Positions 45,610 through 53,927 of a stretch of DNA of 64,000 nt are shown here, in pieces. The stretch is taken from contig NZ_QOCW01000002.1 of the NCBI RefSeq assembly GCF_003318295.1, positions 1-64,000 on the forward strand, read 5' to 3'. The DNA is from Bacillus taeanensis (GTDB taxonomy: Bacteria > Bacillota > Bacilli > Bacillales > UBA6769). Within the stretch, counting starts at the first letter, position 1, and every line of letters starts with the position of its first letter. The notes under the pieces were generated by a model, which was given only the letters and a program-made list of their open reading frames with translations, did not search any database and was not told the DNA's origin. The translations under genes were made by a program, and so were the position numbers.

Positions 45610-46165
45610 ACTTTTTACTAATAATTCCGCAAGCAATACGTTCACCGGCATTACCGGATGGGCTGCTTTTTAAATCATCCTCATTCGAATGAATAATAAG
45701 AGATGCTCCTTCTGATTTTATTAGCGAATGTTTACCAGCTTTTAATGTCACATTTTGAATAAAGATATCTTGTTTCACAGAGCCATCTTTATTCACAATT
45801 AGATTAGGTAAATCACCTGCATGTGATCCTTTTGGATTAAGGGTGCCATGTTCTTTTCCTTCAGGGTTCATATGACCGCCAGCAGAGGTAAAGTTAGGTG
45901 GTTCACATTTGCCAAATTCATGGATATGAAATCCATGTTTTCCGAAAGATAAACCATCTGCATTGATAGAGATTTGAACACCATCGGGCTTTTCCGTTAA
46001 GGTCGCTGTTCCTATTTTATGATTGTTTTTATCGTTTAAAGTAACGGAAACCGCATAGGGGATTGAACTTGCTTCAATGACTTCTTCTGTCTCATGATTT
46101 TTTGTTTCACTGCACGCTGAAAGCATACTTAATAATAGGATCATGATGAAAAGAAAGGGTTTCAT
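45608..46165 (-). CDS. sodC: Cu/Zn superoxide dismutase family lipoprotein
   Basis: A 185-residue exported lipoprotein: hydrophobic signal with lipobox LSAC, modified cysteine C18. The SOD fold keeps HGFHIHEFGKC, GGHMNPEGKEHG, HAGDLPN and IIHSNEDD, so all copper and zinc ligands of the enzyme, plus the disulfide cysteine near GERIACG, appear present. It should remove superoxide outside the membrane. Comparable to B. subtilis YojM (SodC). AAGGAGG precedes the ATG at 46165. Confidence 0.9.
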   Translation of the reverse strand: MKPFLFIMILLLSMLSACSETKNHETEEVIEASSIPYAVSVTLNDKNNHKIGTATLTEKPDGVQISINADGLSFGKHGFHIHEFGKCEPPNFTSAGGHMNPEGKEHGTLNPKGSHAGDLPNLIVNKDGSVKQDIFIQNVTLKAGKHSLIKSEGASLIIHSNEDDLKSSPSGNAGERIACGIISKK

Positions 46166-46353
46166 TTTTTTTCCTCCTTCAATAAAGTAAAAGACAGCTA
46201 CAGCACTATCTTTGCCAATTTTTTAGCATTCTTAACATAAAAGATAAATGTTGATGTTTGCTGGACGAATACTATCTTAATAAGATAAAATAATTTATGG
46301 GTAAAATTTCGCAAATACTAAATTTGTTTCGTTACATAAAAGGAGGATAAAAA

Positions 46354-46428
46354 ATGGAAGGTATCGTTGGATTTTTAGTATGTATTGGGTTATTAGGATA
46401 TTTCATGTATCAGTCTCTAACGAACTAG
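46354..46428 (+). CDS. 24-residue single-helix membrane peptide
   Basis: A tiny gene with a perfect AAAGGAGGAT ribosome site, an ATG at 46354, 24 codons and its own terminator. The peptide is almost entirely one membrane helix (EGIVGFLVCIGLLGYFMYQSL). It resembles accessory subunits such as KdpF or CydX in size and form only; no kdp or cyd genes are near. Confidence 0.6.
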   Translation: MEGIVGFLVCIGLLGYFMYQSLTN

Positions 46429-46437
46429 TTTTCAAAC

Positions 46438-46469
46438 AAAACCTTGTCTGAAGCGTCAGGCAAGGTTTT
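46438..46469 (+). terminator. terminator after the membrane peptide gene
   Basis: Stem AAAACCTTGTCTGA (46438-46451) with TCAGGCAAGGTTTT (46456-46469), one wobble or mismatch position, followed by GTTTT. Confidence 0.85.
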
Positions 46470-46538
46470 GTTTTATTAAAAGGTAATCGAAATTTCATTT
46501 ACCGTATTTAAAATTGATAATAAATAAGAGGTGAAAAA

Positions 46539-46922
46539 ATGGATATGAAAAATACACTCATTGAAGCATTAGAAATAAAAGAAGTTGAATTAACACCAGA
46601 TCGTGTTGTCATGGCGATGCCGGTAGGACCGAAAACAAGACAGCCTTATGGAATGCTTCATGGCGGTGCTTCAGTTGCATTAGCAGAAACTGCTGCAAGT
46701 ATAGGAACTGCCTTAAATATTGACTTAAATACACATTTTGCTGCCGGATTAGAAATCAATGCAAATCATGTAAAAGCCAAAAAAGACGGAGTGGTTACAG
46801 CCATTGCTGTACCGTTTCATAAAGGAAAAACAACAATGGTATGGGAAATAAAAATTGTAGATGAAAGCGAACAATTAATTTGTATTTCCCGCTGTACGGT
46901 TGCTGTTGGAAAAAAACGTTAG
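46539..46922 (+). CDS. PaaI/MenI-type hot-dog thioesterase
   Basis: A 127-residue hot-dog acyl-CoA thioesterase. The core GMLHGGASVALAETAASIG contains the catalytic region shared with PaaI and with B. subtilis YuxO/MenI, which hydrolyses 1,4-dihydroxy-2-naphthoyl-CoA in menaquinone synthesis. No menaquinone genes are adjacent, so the substrate is uncertain. GAGGTG precedes the ATG. Confidence 0.85.
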   Translation: MDMKNTLIEALEIKEVELTPDRVVMAMPVGPKTRQPYGMLHGGASVALAETAASIGTALNIDLNTHFAAGLEINANHVKAKKDGVVTAIAVPFHKGKTTMVWEIKIVDESEQLICISRCTVAVGKKR

Positions 46923-46924
46923 AA

Positions 46925-46970
46925 ATATAAAAAGAATCAAACAAGTTAACTTGTTTGATTCTTTTTATAT
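46925..46970. terminator. bidirectional terminator between the thioesterase and bluB
   Basis: Perfect 23-bp palindrome centred on GTTAAC. The end of bluB overlaps its right arm. Confidence 0.9.
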
Positions 46971-47611
46971 AAATGTTCATCCCATTTTTCTTTAAACACT
47001 AATTGATCAAGATTACGGCGTTTTTCCCAATTTGCTTTTTCTAAAATTGGTTGTTCTGGATAGTCTTCCGTATAACCAATTGAAAGCAGGGCAACAGGAT
47101 CAATATGAGGAGGAATGTTTAGTATATCTCGTACATCATTTTTCTTATAAAAGCTTACCCAGCCAAGTGCGAGTCCCTCTGCACAAGCTGCAAGCCACAT
47201 ATTTTCAATGGCACATGCTGTAGACAAAATATCTGTTTCAGGAATTGAATTTCGTCCAAGCACGTGAGAACCTCCTCTAGTAGGATCACACGTGACACAA
47301 ATAGTAAGCGGTGCTTGCTTGATTCCTTCTACTTTTAAACTTAAAAACTTCGTTGCTTTTTCTCCCTCATAATGAATAGCTAATGCACGACGTTCTTTAT
47401 CAGCTGCCCAAGCAAGCTGTTCTTTTGTTTTATTAGAAGTAACTAAAATAAAATTCCAAGGCTGCATAAACCCTACAGATGGTCCATGATGGGCAGCATC
47501 TAAAAGTTTATCAATTTTTTCTGAAGGAACATGATCAGGTAAAAATGTACGAATATCTCTTCGTGTATAAATCGCTTTGTAAATCGCTTTTTTTTCTGCA
47601 TCATTAAACAA
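46946..47611 (-). CDS. bluB: 5,6-dimethylbenzimidazole synthase
   Basis: FMN-dependent, oxygen-using enzyme that breaks down reduced FMN to make the lower ligand of vitamin B12. The 221-residue nitroreductase-fold protein carries YTRRDIRTF near the N-terminus and GPSVGFMQPWNFILV, then ERRALAIHY, characteristic of BluB rather than ordinary nitroreductases. GGGGG is seven bases before the TTG at 47611; upstream in-frame codons lack a ribosome site. It supports the presence of cobalamin needed by the methylmalonyl-CoA mutase at 6-10 kb. Confidence 0.85.
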   Translation of the reverse strand: MFNDAEKKAIYKAIYTRRDIRTFLPDHVPSEKIDKLLDAAHHGPSVGFMQPWNFILVTSNKTKEQLAWAADKERRALAIHYEGEKATKFLSLKVEGIKQAPLTICVTCDPTRGGSHVLGRNSIPETDILSTACAIENMWLAACAEGLALGWVSFYKKNDVRDILNIPPHIDPVALLSIGYTEDYPEQPILEKANWEKRRNLDQLVFKEKWDEHLYKKNQTS

Positions 47612-47753
47612 GCGAGATCCCCCTTTAACAAAAGTAAGAATAGTTAGTTTATTCGACAGAAACTGCATAAGTCCTTTTTATTTATATTTTATGAATAAAA
47701 CCAATAAAATGGAAATAAAATGGATTAATTAAAGAGAAAAAAGATAAACAATA

Positions 47754-47780
47754 AGAAATGCCCAATGTTTGGGCATCTCT
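47754..47780 (-). terminator. terminator of the lipoprotein gene
   Basis: Imperfect stem AGAAATGCCCA (47754-47764) with TGGGCATCTCT (47770-47780); T-rich beyond it on the minus strand. Confidence 0.75.
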
Positions 47781-47788
47781 TCCAATAA

Positions 47789-48397
47789 TTATGGAATGGA
47801 CTGAATTTTTGTAATAACAAGCTGCTCGCCATTTTTGTAATAATGGAAAGTTACTTTTTGATTTTCAGGTACATTCTCTATATTATATTGAACTTCCTCA
47901 TTCAATTGAAAGGCTTTACTTTCTCCATTAATGCTAATCTCAATTGTATGAGGGTCTACTTGTCCAATATAAAGACCTGTTTCTGTAATTATTTCAGGCT
48001 CGTCGGAAGAAATCTGTAGTTTTTCGATTGAGTGCAGCATCAGTTGATTGTTTTCATTTTCACTATATGTAAATGAAATAGAAGTTTGTTCTTCCAAAGA
48101 CTCAATTTGTTCCAATGTTTTGTCCGACAGCTGATAGGCATTTACTCCATTTTCACTTTCAATTTGAACAGTATGGGAATCAATCTGTCCATTATAGATT
48201 CCTTTCTCTGTAACAGGAGATAACGAACTTGGAGTTGTTTTTTCACCATCAACAGCTGAATGAGAAACTTCTTCTGCTTCTTCATTTTCTGTTTCACTTA
48301 ATATTGGCTGTTCAGGTTGGCTTTCTTGTTCGCTTCCGCAGCTAGTTAGTATTGTAACAATTAACAGCAGCAGCATTAGGTATGTCCATTGTTTCAA
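47789..48397 (-). CDS. lipoprotein with two tandem repeat domains
   Basis: A 202-residue exported lipoprotein: signal peptide with lipobox LTSC, modified cysteine C20. An acidic Ser/Glu-rich linker (about 21-62) is followed by two related units of about 63 residues, GIYNGQIDSHTVQIE... (66 onward) and GLYIGQVDPHTIEIS... (141 onward). Each is predicted to be mostly beta strand. Binding partner and function are unknown; a cell-envelope role is likely. Confidence 0.7.
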   Translation of the reverse strand: MKQWTYLMLLLLIVTILTSCGSEQESQPEQPILSETENEEAEEVSHSAVDGEKTTPSSLSPVTEKGIYNGQIDSHTVQIESENGVNAYQLSDKTLEQIESLEEQTSISFTYSENENNQLMLHSIEKLQISSDEPEIITETGLYIGQVDPHTIEISINGESKAFQLNEEVQYNIENVPENQKVTFHYYKNGEQLVITKIQSIP

Positions 48398-48661
48398 AAT
48401 TTCCCACTCCTTTTTTAAAACTTGTGTCTATTGTAAAACGAATAAGGACTGCTTGACTATAGGTCAGAGGAAATAGATAGCATTTCCCTTTAAAAATTTA
48501 ACCGCACAGTATCCATACGATGTTTAAACGTTAATTCAAATTATATAAAATAAGTTTTTATATAAATATTTATAAAAAGGTATGCTAAAATGGAAACTGG
48601 TGGATAGTTGATTTTCTAGAAATTACAGAAGAATTTATAATATTGGAGGAAGTTGTTTTAT

Positions 48662-49204
48662 ATGAAAAGTGAAATGTTAAGTTGGACAAAAACTATTTTA
48701 ATTGCTATTGTTTTAGCAGCCATCATTCGAATTTTTTTGTTTGCGAATTATATTGTTGATGGTCAATCAATGCTTCCTACAATGCATGATGGAGATCGGT
48801 TAATTGTTAATAAAATTGTTTACCAATTGAAAGAACCAGAGCGCTTTGATATTGTTGTATTTCATGCAGATGAACAACGTGATTATATAAAACGTATTAT
48901 TGGTTTACCTGGGGATAAAATTACATATAAAAATGATCAATTATACGTAAACGGTGAAAAGCTTGAAGAACAATATTTAGAAGATTTAAAAAGCACTGTC
49001 CATAATCAATTATTGACTAGCAATTTTACACTTGAAGAACTAACTGGAGAAGCAATTGTCCCGGAAAATACGGTATTTGTATTAGGTGATAACCGACAAA
49101 ACAGTACGGACAGCCGAATAATTGGATTTATTTCAATGGAAGATATTGTTGGTGAAGTGAATTTAAAATATTGGCCTTTAGGTGATCTCAGCCTTTATAA
49201 TTAA
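48662..49204 (+). CDS. lepB: type I signal peptidase
   Basis: Membrane-bound serine protease that removes signal peptides. The 180-residue product has one N-terminal membrane helix (10-29), the nucleophile S36 in VDGQSMLPTM, the general base K77 in RDYIKRIIGLPGD, and GDNRQNSTDSR near the C-terminus. Typical of the SipS/T family. GGAGGAAG fits the ATG at 48662. Monocistronic with a strong terminator. Confidence 0.94.
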   Translation: MKSEMLSWTKTILIAIVLAAIIRIFLFANYIVDGQSMLPTMHDGDRLIVNKIVYQLKEPERFDIVVFHADEQRDYIKRIIGLPGDKITYKNDQLYVNGEKLEEQYLEDLKSTVHNQLLTSNFTLEELTGEAIVPENTVFVLGDNRQNSTDSRIIGFISMEDIVGEVNLKYWPLGDLSLYN

Positions 49205-49241
49205 AAAATCCCTGTTGTTCTATGAACAACAGGGATTTTTT
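49203..49241. terminator. bidirectional terminator after the signal peptidase
   Basis: Perfect 18-bp stem (49203-49220 with 49224-49241), loop TAT. Confidence 0.92.
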
Positions 49242-49244
49242 AGG

Positions 49245-49409
49245 CTATAGAAGGTTAGGATTTTCTTTTTTAGCTTTATGAACCTTTTCTTTGCGATACC
49301 CTCCTGCAGTATCAGCTGCTTTAAATTCTTTCGCATATTCAACTTCTTGTGCCGAGGTTACAGTATGACCATTTTCTTGTGTTGGTTGATATTGGGTTTT
49401 TTTAGCCAT
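49245..49409 (-). CDS. small hydrophilic protein, possibly spore-associated
   Basis: A 54-residue Lys/Gln/Glu-rich protein starting MAKKTQYQPTQENG, then SAQEVEYAKEFKAAD. AAGGTGAG lies upstream of the ATG at 49409. The composition and the 'NxxxYAKEF' type segment slightly resemble gamma-type small spore proteins, but the internal repeats of that family are absent. Unassigned. Confidence 0.55.
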   Translation of the reverse strand: MAKKTQYQPTQENGHTVTSAQEVEYAKEFKAADTAGGYRKEKVHKAKKENPNLL

Positions 49410-49689
49410 ATTTCTCACCTTTCTTCTTAGTTTTTATACACTTTTTATTGTTATAAAATCTTTACCCGAAGAAAAATCATTTTAAACATTAGGTATAAAT
49501 TGTCATAAACAAGCTTTACAAAATTAGTAGTTGTTACAAATTTTATAATAAAGGATATTAGAGCTGTGTCGTTAAATAATAATGACACAGCTCTAATCCT
49601 TTGTATAAAAAATTTTTATAAAAAAGTATCAACATACTAAAAAAAGTTTGTTATACTCTTATCGTAAGGGAGAGGAAGGAATATAGAAA
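49410..49689. other. divergent intergenic region with an orphan hairpin
   Basis: Contains a perfect 14-bp inverted repeat ATTAGAGCTGTGTC / GACACAGCTCTAAT (49557-49570 and 49584-49597) that ends no gene. Next comes a likely promoter of the LCP gene, TCAACA (49629-49634), 17-bp spacer, TATACT (49652-49657). The rest is AT-rich. Confidence 0.5.
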
Positions 49690-50700
49690 ATGGTCGCATC
49701 ACGAATAAAGCGTAAAAAAACAAAAAAGAAAAAACTATTTGTATTAATGCCGTTTTTATTTTTAATACTTGCAGCAGTTGGTTATAGTGCTTATGAATAT
49801 AATCAAGGATTCAACAGTGCTTCACAAAATAATGAACCGTTTCTTCATGACCAAGAAGAATTTAATGGGGAAAATGGTGCAGATAATCTGCCGCTTGAAA
49901 AAATGAATATTTTAATTTTAGGAATTGACTCTAATGGAACTGAACAGGCTAGAACCGATACGATTATGGTGGCGCAATATAACCCTGAAGATGGATCGTT
50001 AAAACTCGCCTCTATTATGAGGGACAGCTATGTTTCGATTCCAGGTTATGCAAATAATAAAATAAATGCTTCATTCTTTTTTGGTGGCCCAGAGTTAATT
50101 CGTCAAACAATTAAAGAGAATTTTAATATTGATATACAGTATTATGCTCTTATAAACTTTGACGGTTTTACAGAAGTTGTGGATACCATTGCTCCACACG
50201 GAATAGAGATTGATGTAGAGAAAAGAATGTACTATGTTGATAATGCTGCAGGTTTAAAAATTGATTTATATCCTGGTATCCAAAAGCTAAATGGGGAAGA
50301 ATTACTTAAATATGCTCGCTTTCGACATGATGCGGAAAGTGATTTTGGACGTGTTCGCCGTCAGCAGCAAGTTACAGAACGTGTAAAAGAAGAGTTAATA
50401 AGTGCTGCGACAATCGCAAAAATTCCGCGTCTATTAGGGACAATTCAGCCTTATATTGATACCAATATTGAAACAGGGACAATTTTATCTCTTGCAAAAG
50501 ATTTTATTATAAATCCCGCTGATCAACTTAATACACTGCGTTTACCAATTGATGGAACATTTTATAATGCTCATTATTCCCACGCAGGTGCTGTATTGGA
50601 GTTTGATAAAGAAGAAAACCAAAAAGCTTTAAATGAATTTTTTAGTGATGAGTTTGAGGAAGAAAATGAAGAAAAAACAAATGAATTAGCTGCTCAATAA
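49690..50700 (+). CDS. LytR-CpsA-Psr (LCP) cell-wall ligase
   Basis: Membrane-anchored enzyme that attaches teichoic acid or other polymers to peptidoglycan. The 336 residues comprise a basic cytoplasmic tip (RIKRKKTKKKK), one membrane helix (17-37) and the LCP domain from about 70, with MNILILGIDSNG, ARTDTIMVAQ, ASIMRDSYVSIPG and YARFRHDAESDFGRVRRQQQ, the last carrying arginines that bind the polyprenyl pyrophosphate. Related to TagT/TagU/TagV. ATG at 49690 after GGGAGAGGAAGG. Confidence 0.92.
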   Translation: MVASRIKRKKTKKKKLFVLMPFLFLILAAVGYSAYEYNQGFNSASQNNEPFLHDQEEFNGENGADNLPLEKMNILILGIDSNGTEQARTDTIMVAQYNPEDGSLKLASIMRDSYVSIPGYANNKINASFFFGGPELIRQTIKENFNIDIQYYALINFDGFTEVVDTIAPHGIEIDVEKRMYYVDNAAGLKIDLYPGIQKLNGEELLKYARFRHDAESDFGRVRRQQQVTERVKEELISAATIAKIPRLLGTIQPYIDTNIETGTILSLAKDFIINPADQLNTLRLPIDGTFYNAHYSHAGAVLEFDKEENQKALNEFFSDEFEEENEEKTNELAAQ

Positions 50701-50708
50701 ATGAAAGA

Positions 50709-50731
50709 GGATGACTCAATGAGAGTCATCC
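50709..50731. terminator. terminator between the LCP and MarR genes
   Basis: Stem GGATGACTC (50709-50717) with GAGTCATCC (50723-50731), then TTTT. Confidence 0.8.
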
Positions 50732-50736
50732 TTTTC

Positions 50737-51243
50737 TTATTCTTTGTTATCAAGTTCAATTTTCTTTTGGGAGTTAAAAATCCAATTTACGAAGTCTTGT
50801 CCATGAAAATGTTCATTCAGTTCTCTAAAAACTTTTAACACAATTTCTGCTTCTTTTTGTTCTACTTCTGAACCATTTTCGAGCTTCTCATCTATATAAT
50901 TAAACAGGCGATATTCATGAAAAAATGATTGTTTTTGAAGTTTAAGTCCTTTTTCTGTTAATTTTACATATGTTACACGCCGATCATTCGGGCGTTTTGA
51001 AGAAGTGACTAACTCTTTTTCTTTTAAGCGTTTTATAACCTGCATAACAGTTGAAACATCCCATAATCCTTTTTCTGCAATTTGAGTCATTGTTGCTTCT
51101 TTTTCTACAAAAACAATACAAAGAATATGGTGCTCTGCCGCAGTTAAACCATAATGTTTTGCAGCATTTTCTAGATCGTGTTCTAATGCTTTATTAAGTC
51201 CCCGTACTAAATTTATAATAACATGTAAATAAGATAGCTCCAT
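50737..51243 (-). CDS. MarR-family regulator, Hpr/ScoC-like
   Basis: A 168-residue winged-helix regulator. The region LTAAEHHILCIVFVEKEATM and then IAEKGLWDVSTVMQVIKRLKEK recalls ScoC (Hpr), the transition-state regulator of proteases and sporulation, where EHHIL is also conserved; the wing is RPNDRRVTYVKLTEKG. GGGAGG fits the ATG at 51243; upstream in-frame starts have no ribosome site. Targets unknown. Confidence 0.8.
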   Translation of the reverse strand: MELSYLHVIINLVRGLNKALEHDLENAAKHYGLTAAEHHILCIVFVEKEATMTQIAEKGLWDVSTVMQVIKRLKEKELVTSSKRPNDRRVTYVKLTEKGLKLQKQSFFHEYRLFNYIDEKLENGSEVEQKEAEIVLKVFRELNEHFHGQDFVNWIFNSQKKIELDNKE

Positions 51244-51387
51244 ATTTAATTCCTCCCAAGCAAACAGAAGTTGTTTTTTGTATTTATTACTCATTATTAA
51301 ATAAAGTTCCAAACTTTTAAATTAAAATAATGAATCGTTGTGATTTTCAGTTACAATGAACTAGGAAAGTGATTTATAAATGTAAAG

Positions 51388-52377
51388 TTATTCCACAAGA
51401 TCAGCAGGGAAGACAAGATTCATTTGTTTTCTTGCTTCATCAAGAATCTCCATCACTTCTAAAGAATGAGCATAAGAGTTAATAGGGGATTCAACTTTAC
51501 CATTTTTAATTAGCTCGATAAATTCTTTTACCTCATAATACATTGAATCTTGTTTTTGAAAAATTGTAATATTTTCAATTGATCCATCTTTATAGCGTAT
51601 TTCTACTTTTTCTGGTGTATTAATTTGATCAATAAGAATACTGCCATTCTCCCCTTGAATTTCTGTAGGGAGGTAGGAATTTGAGATTTTAGAATATAGC
51701 ACTGCTGCTTCCATTTCTTCATATTGTATAAGAAGGCTGCCTTGTCCATCTATACCTGATTCAAGCATTGTACCAGTAGCCTTTATAAACTGCGGCTTTC
51801 CAAATAATACAACCATCGGATAAACGCAATAAATGCCAATGTCCATTAATGAACCATTTGAAAATGTTGGATTAAATGCATTTAATACAGTGCCGACTTT
51901 ATAAGCATCATAGCGAGAAGAGTATTGACAGTAGCTTGAAAAATAGCGTCGAACTTTCCCGATTTTATGTAGGTGATCTTTAACCGCTGTAAAGTTAGGA
52001 AGAAAAGTTGTTTTTAAAGCTTCCATTAATAAAACATTATTTTCTTTTGCAGCAGTAATCATCTTCTTTAATTCAGATGTGTTGGAAGCGATCGGCTTTT
52101 CGCATAACACATGCTTTCCATGGTTCATCATCGTGATCGCCTGCTCACAATGCAAGGAGTTAGGACTAGCAATATAGACAGCATCAATTTCACTGCTTTT
52201 TGCCATAAAGTTGATATCTGTATAAATATGAGAAGCGTTATATTGATCAGCAAATTCTTTGGCACGCTTTTCAGTTCGTGAGTAAACAGCGTTTAACTTA
52301 AAATCTTCGGTTTCTTTTGCAGCTTTAATAAAACGTTCTGTTATCCAGTTTGTTCCAATTATTCCGAAACGAATCAT
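51388..52377 (-). CDS. Gfo/Idh/MocA-family oxidoreductase
   Basis: NAD(P)-dependent oxidoreductase of 329 residues with GIIGTNWITERF at the N-terminus (a looser Rossmann motif than usual) and VLCEKPIASN near residue 93. The domain following binds the substrate, with SLMDIGIYCVYPM in the active-site region. It is monocistronic, far from the ThuA operon, and its substrate is unknown. GGAGG seven bases before the ATG at 52377. Confidence 0.87.
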   Translation of the reverse strand: MIRFGIIGTNWITERFIKAAKETEDFKLNAVYSRTEKRAKEFADQYNASHIYTDINFMAKSSEIDAVYIASPNSLHCEQAITMMNHGKHVLCEKPIASNTSELKKMITAAKENNVLLMEALKTTFLPNFTAVKDHLHKIGKVRRYFSSYCQYSSRYDAYKVGTVLNAFNPTFSNGSLMDIGIYCVYPMVVLFGKPQFIKATGTMLESGIDGQGSLLIQYEEMEAAVLYSKISNSYLPTEIQGENGSILIDQINTPEKVEIRYKDGSIENITIFQKQDSMYYEVKEFIELIKNGKVESPINSYAHSLEVMEILDEARKQMNLVFPADLVE

Positions 52378-52530
52378 AAAACAAGGCCTCCTATAGTATG
52401 TCCTTTAAAAAGAAAGGGAATGTTGTATCAATTAGTTTTAAGATTCTTTTATTATATCAAAAAATAGACCTGTTGAAGTAAATTAATTGTATTAGGACAA
52501 GGAGCGGTTTGTGTTTTTTTACTTCTTGTG

Positions 52531-52554
52531 TATAATTTAGTTAAGTTAACTAAA
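52531..52554 (+). promoter_or_regulatory. promoter -10 box and MarR operator
   Basis: Extended -10 TGTGTATAAT (TATAAT 52531-52536) with a weak -35 TTTGTG 17 bp upstream. A 19-bp palindrome TTTAGTTAAgTTAACTAAA (52536-52554) overlaps the start of transcription, the expected position for autorepression by the MarR protein encoded in this operon. Confidence 0.7.
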
Positions 52555-52616
52555 CTAAATTAAATTAAATTAACCTATCATATAACGACTATTTATAATG
52601 GAGAGGAGAGGGGAAA

Positions 52617-52916
52617 ATGAGTAAGCCATTAAATAAAAAGAAATCAACCATTTATAAAATTGGTATTAGCTCAGTTATTGTATCCTTTATTGTTTGGATT
52701 AGTCCGCTGTTAGCACCTTTTTTACCTCTTTCTACAAAAGGAAAATGGGTGTTTACAACAGGGGCGCTTATTTTAGCTGAACTATTGTTTTGGGTAGGAG
52801 CAGTAATTGTTGGAAAAGAAGCAGCAATGAAGATAAAAAAATATTTAAACCCACGCAATTGGAAAAAGCAAAAAAGTGCTGTTCTGCAGCAGGGTGGTGA
52901 AAAAAATGAGGGATGA
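52617..52916 (+). CDS. small two-helix membrane protein
   Basis: A 99-residue protein with two membrane helices (about 14-35 and 44-66), a basic N-terminus and a basic tail (KKYLNPRNWKKQK). It precedes and overlaps a MarR regulator behind a MarR-type operator. Bacillus relatives are sometimes annotated as 'transporter suppressor' proteins, which I recall with low confidence. ATG at 52617 after GAGGAGAGGGG. Confidence 0.7.
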   Translation: MSKPLNKKKSTIYKIGISSVIVSFIVWISPLLAPFLPLSTKGKWVFTTGALILAELLFWVGAVIVGKEAAMKIKKYLNPRNWKKQKSAVLQQGGEKNEG

Positions 52917-53352
52917 AGAGCTTGCTCAAAAGTTTAATCTAGCATTTGAGAAATTATGGGTACTGCATATAAAAGAAGAGCAGGATTTAATAGACTTTTC
53001 ATTAACCAATCAACAGCAAGCATTATTGATTTTGCTTATTCATAACCCACACATAACGCCAACAATGTTAGCTGACAAGATGGGTATTACAAAAAGTGCG
53101 GTTAGTCAATTGCTAAAAAAGTTAGAAACAGAAGGATTTATTAAAAAAAAACAGCATGTTAAAGATAAACGTACAATTCTAGTAGAATTAGGAAGAAAAG
53201 GTAAACAGTATAAAAAAGACATTGAGCTGTTTAATAGAAAAATGTTTGAGAAATATTACTCCAAGTTAGCTCCTAAAGAAATGGAAAATATTATTCGATC
53301 ATTTGAAAAACTCGTTCACTTAATGGAGGGAAATAACAAAAAAGAAGATTGA
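52906..53352 (+). CDS. MarR-family transcriptional regulator
   Basis: A 148-residue winged-helix regulator: TPTMLADKMGITKSAVSQLLKKLETEGFIKKKQ is split between the recognition helix and wing, followed by KDKRTILVELGRKG. GGGTGG precedes the ATG at 52906, which overlaps the upstream membrane-protein gene by 11 bases. The palindrome at 52536-52554 is its probable operator, so the pair is likely self-regulated and induced by an unknown ligand. Confidence 0.87.
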   Translation: MRDEELAQKFNLAFEKLWVLHIKEEQDLIDFSLTNQQQALLILLIHNPHITPTMLADKMGITKSAVSQLLKKLETEGFIKKKQHVKDKRTILVELGRKGKQYKKDIELFNRKMFEKYYSKLAPKEMENIIRSFEKLVHLMEGNNKKED

Positions 53353-53375
53353 TTCATAAATCAATCTTCTTTTTT
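53338..53375. terminator. bidirectional terminator after the MarR gene
   Basis: Perfect 17-bp stem (53338-53354 with 53359-53375), loop CATA; it also overlaps the end of the isochorismatase pseudogene. Confidence 0.88.
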
Positions 53376-53860
53376 AAAACAATCAAATCCGAATGCAGTT
53401 GAAGGGGTAAGATCGGCTTTAAGAAGGTTTTTCATTTTTTTAAAAGCATAATGATGATCTTTATCATTTTCTGCAGCCGAACAATCTGAAGGAACATACA
53501 GCAAATAATCACGCATATAGGCATCATTTGCTGTAAAAAGAACACATATATCGGTTTGAATACCGGTTAAAATTAAACGTTTTACTTTTAAATGAGAAAG
53601 AAGTGTTTCTAAAGTGGTTGAAAAAAAGCCGGAATGTTTCGGTTTAATTACAAAATAATCGTCATCTTCTGGTTTTAAAAGTTCCGCAATTGGTTTGCCG
53701 TATGCGTCTTCTTGAAGTGCGCTGTTAACAATTTCATGAAAATCTGAATTCCATTTTCAAACTTCATATCATTAATTACATCAATTATTAGAAGAGCAGT
53801 ATGAAAACTATCAGGCGCACTGCCGTGTAGATCTGAATTTTTGGTTGATTGCTTTGGCAT
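53361..53860 (-). pseudogene. isochorismatase-family hydrolase with an internal deletion
   Basis: The start (ATG 53860 with AAAGGAG) reads HTALLIIDVINDMKFENG, the beginning of a cysteine hydrolase. The frame then breaks. In another frame the rest continues as WNSDFHEIVNSALQEDAYG, HSGFFSTTLETLL, LILTGIQTDICVLFTANDAYM with the catalytic cysteine, to a TGA at 53361. The piece between, about 40 residues in family members, is missing. The junction lies in an AAATGGA sequence common to both sides, consistent with a deletion at a short repeat. Confidence 0.85.
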
Positions 53861-53927
53861 GTTTGTTCTCCTTTCATCAACTTTAAGTAGAGTAAATGTA
53901 TGATAGAATAACGAGGTTTAATGTATA

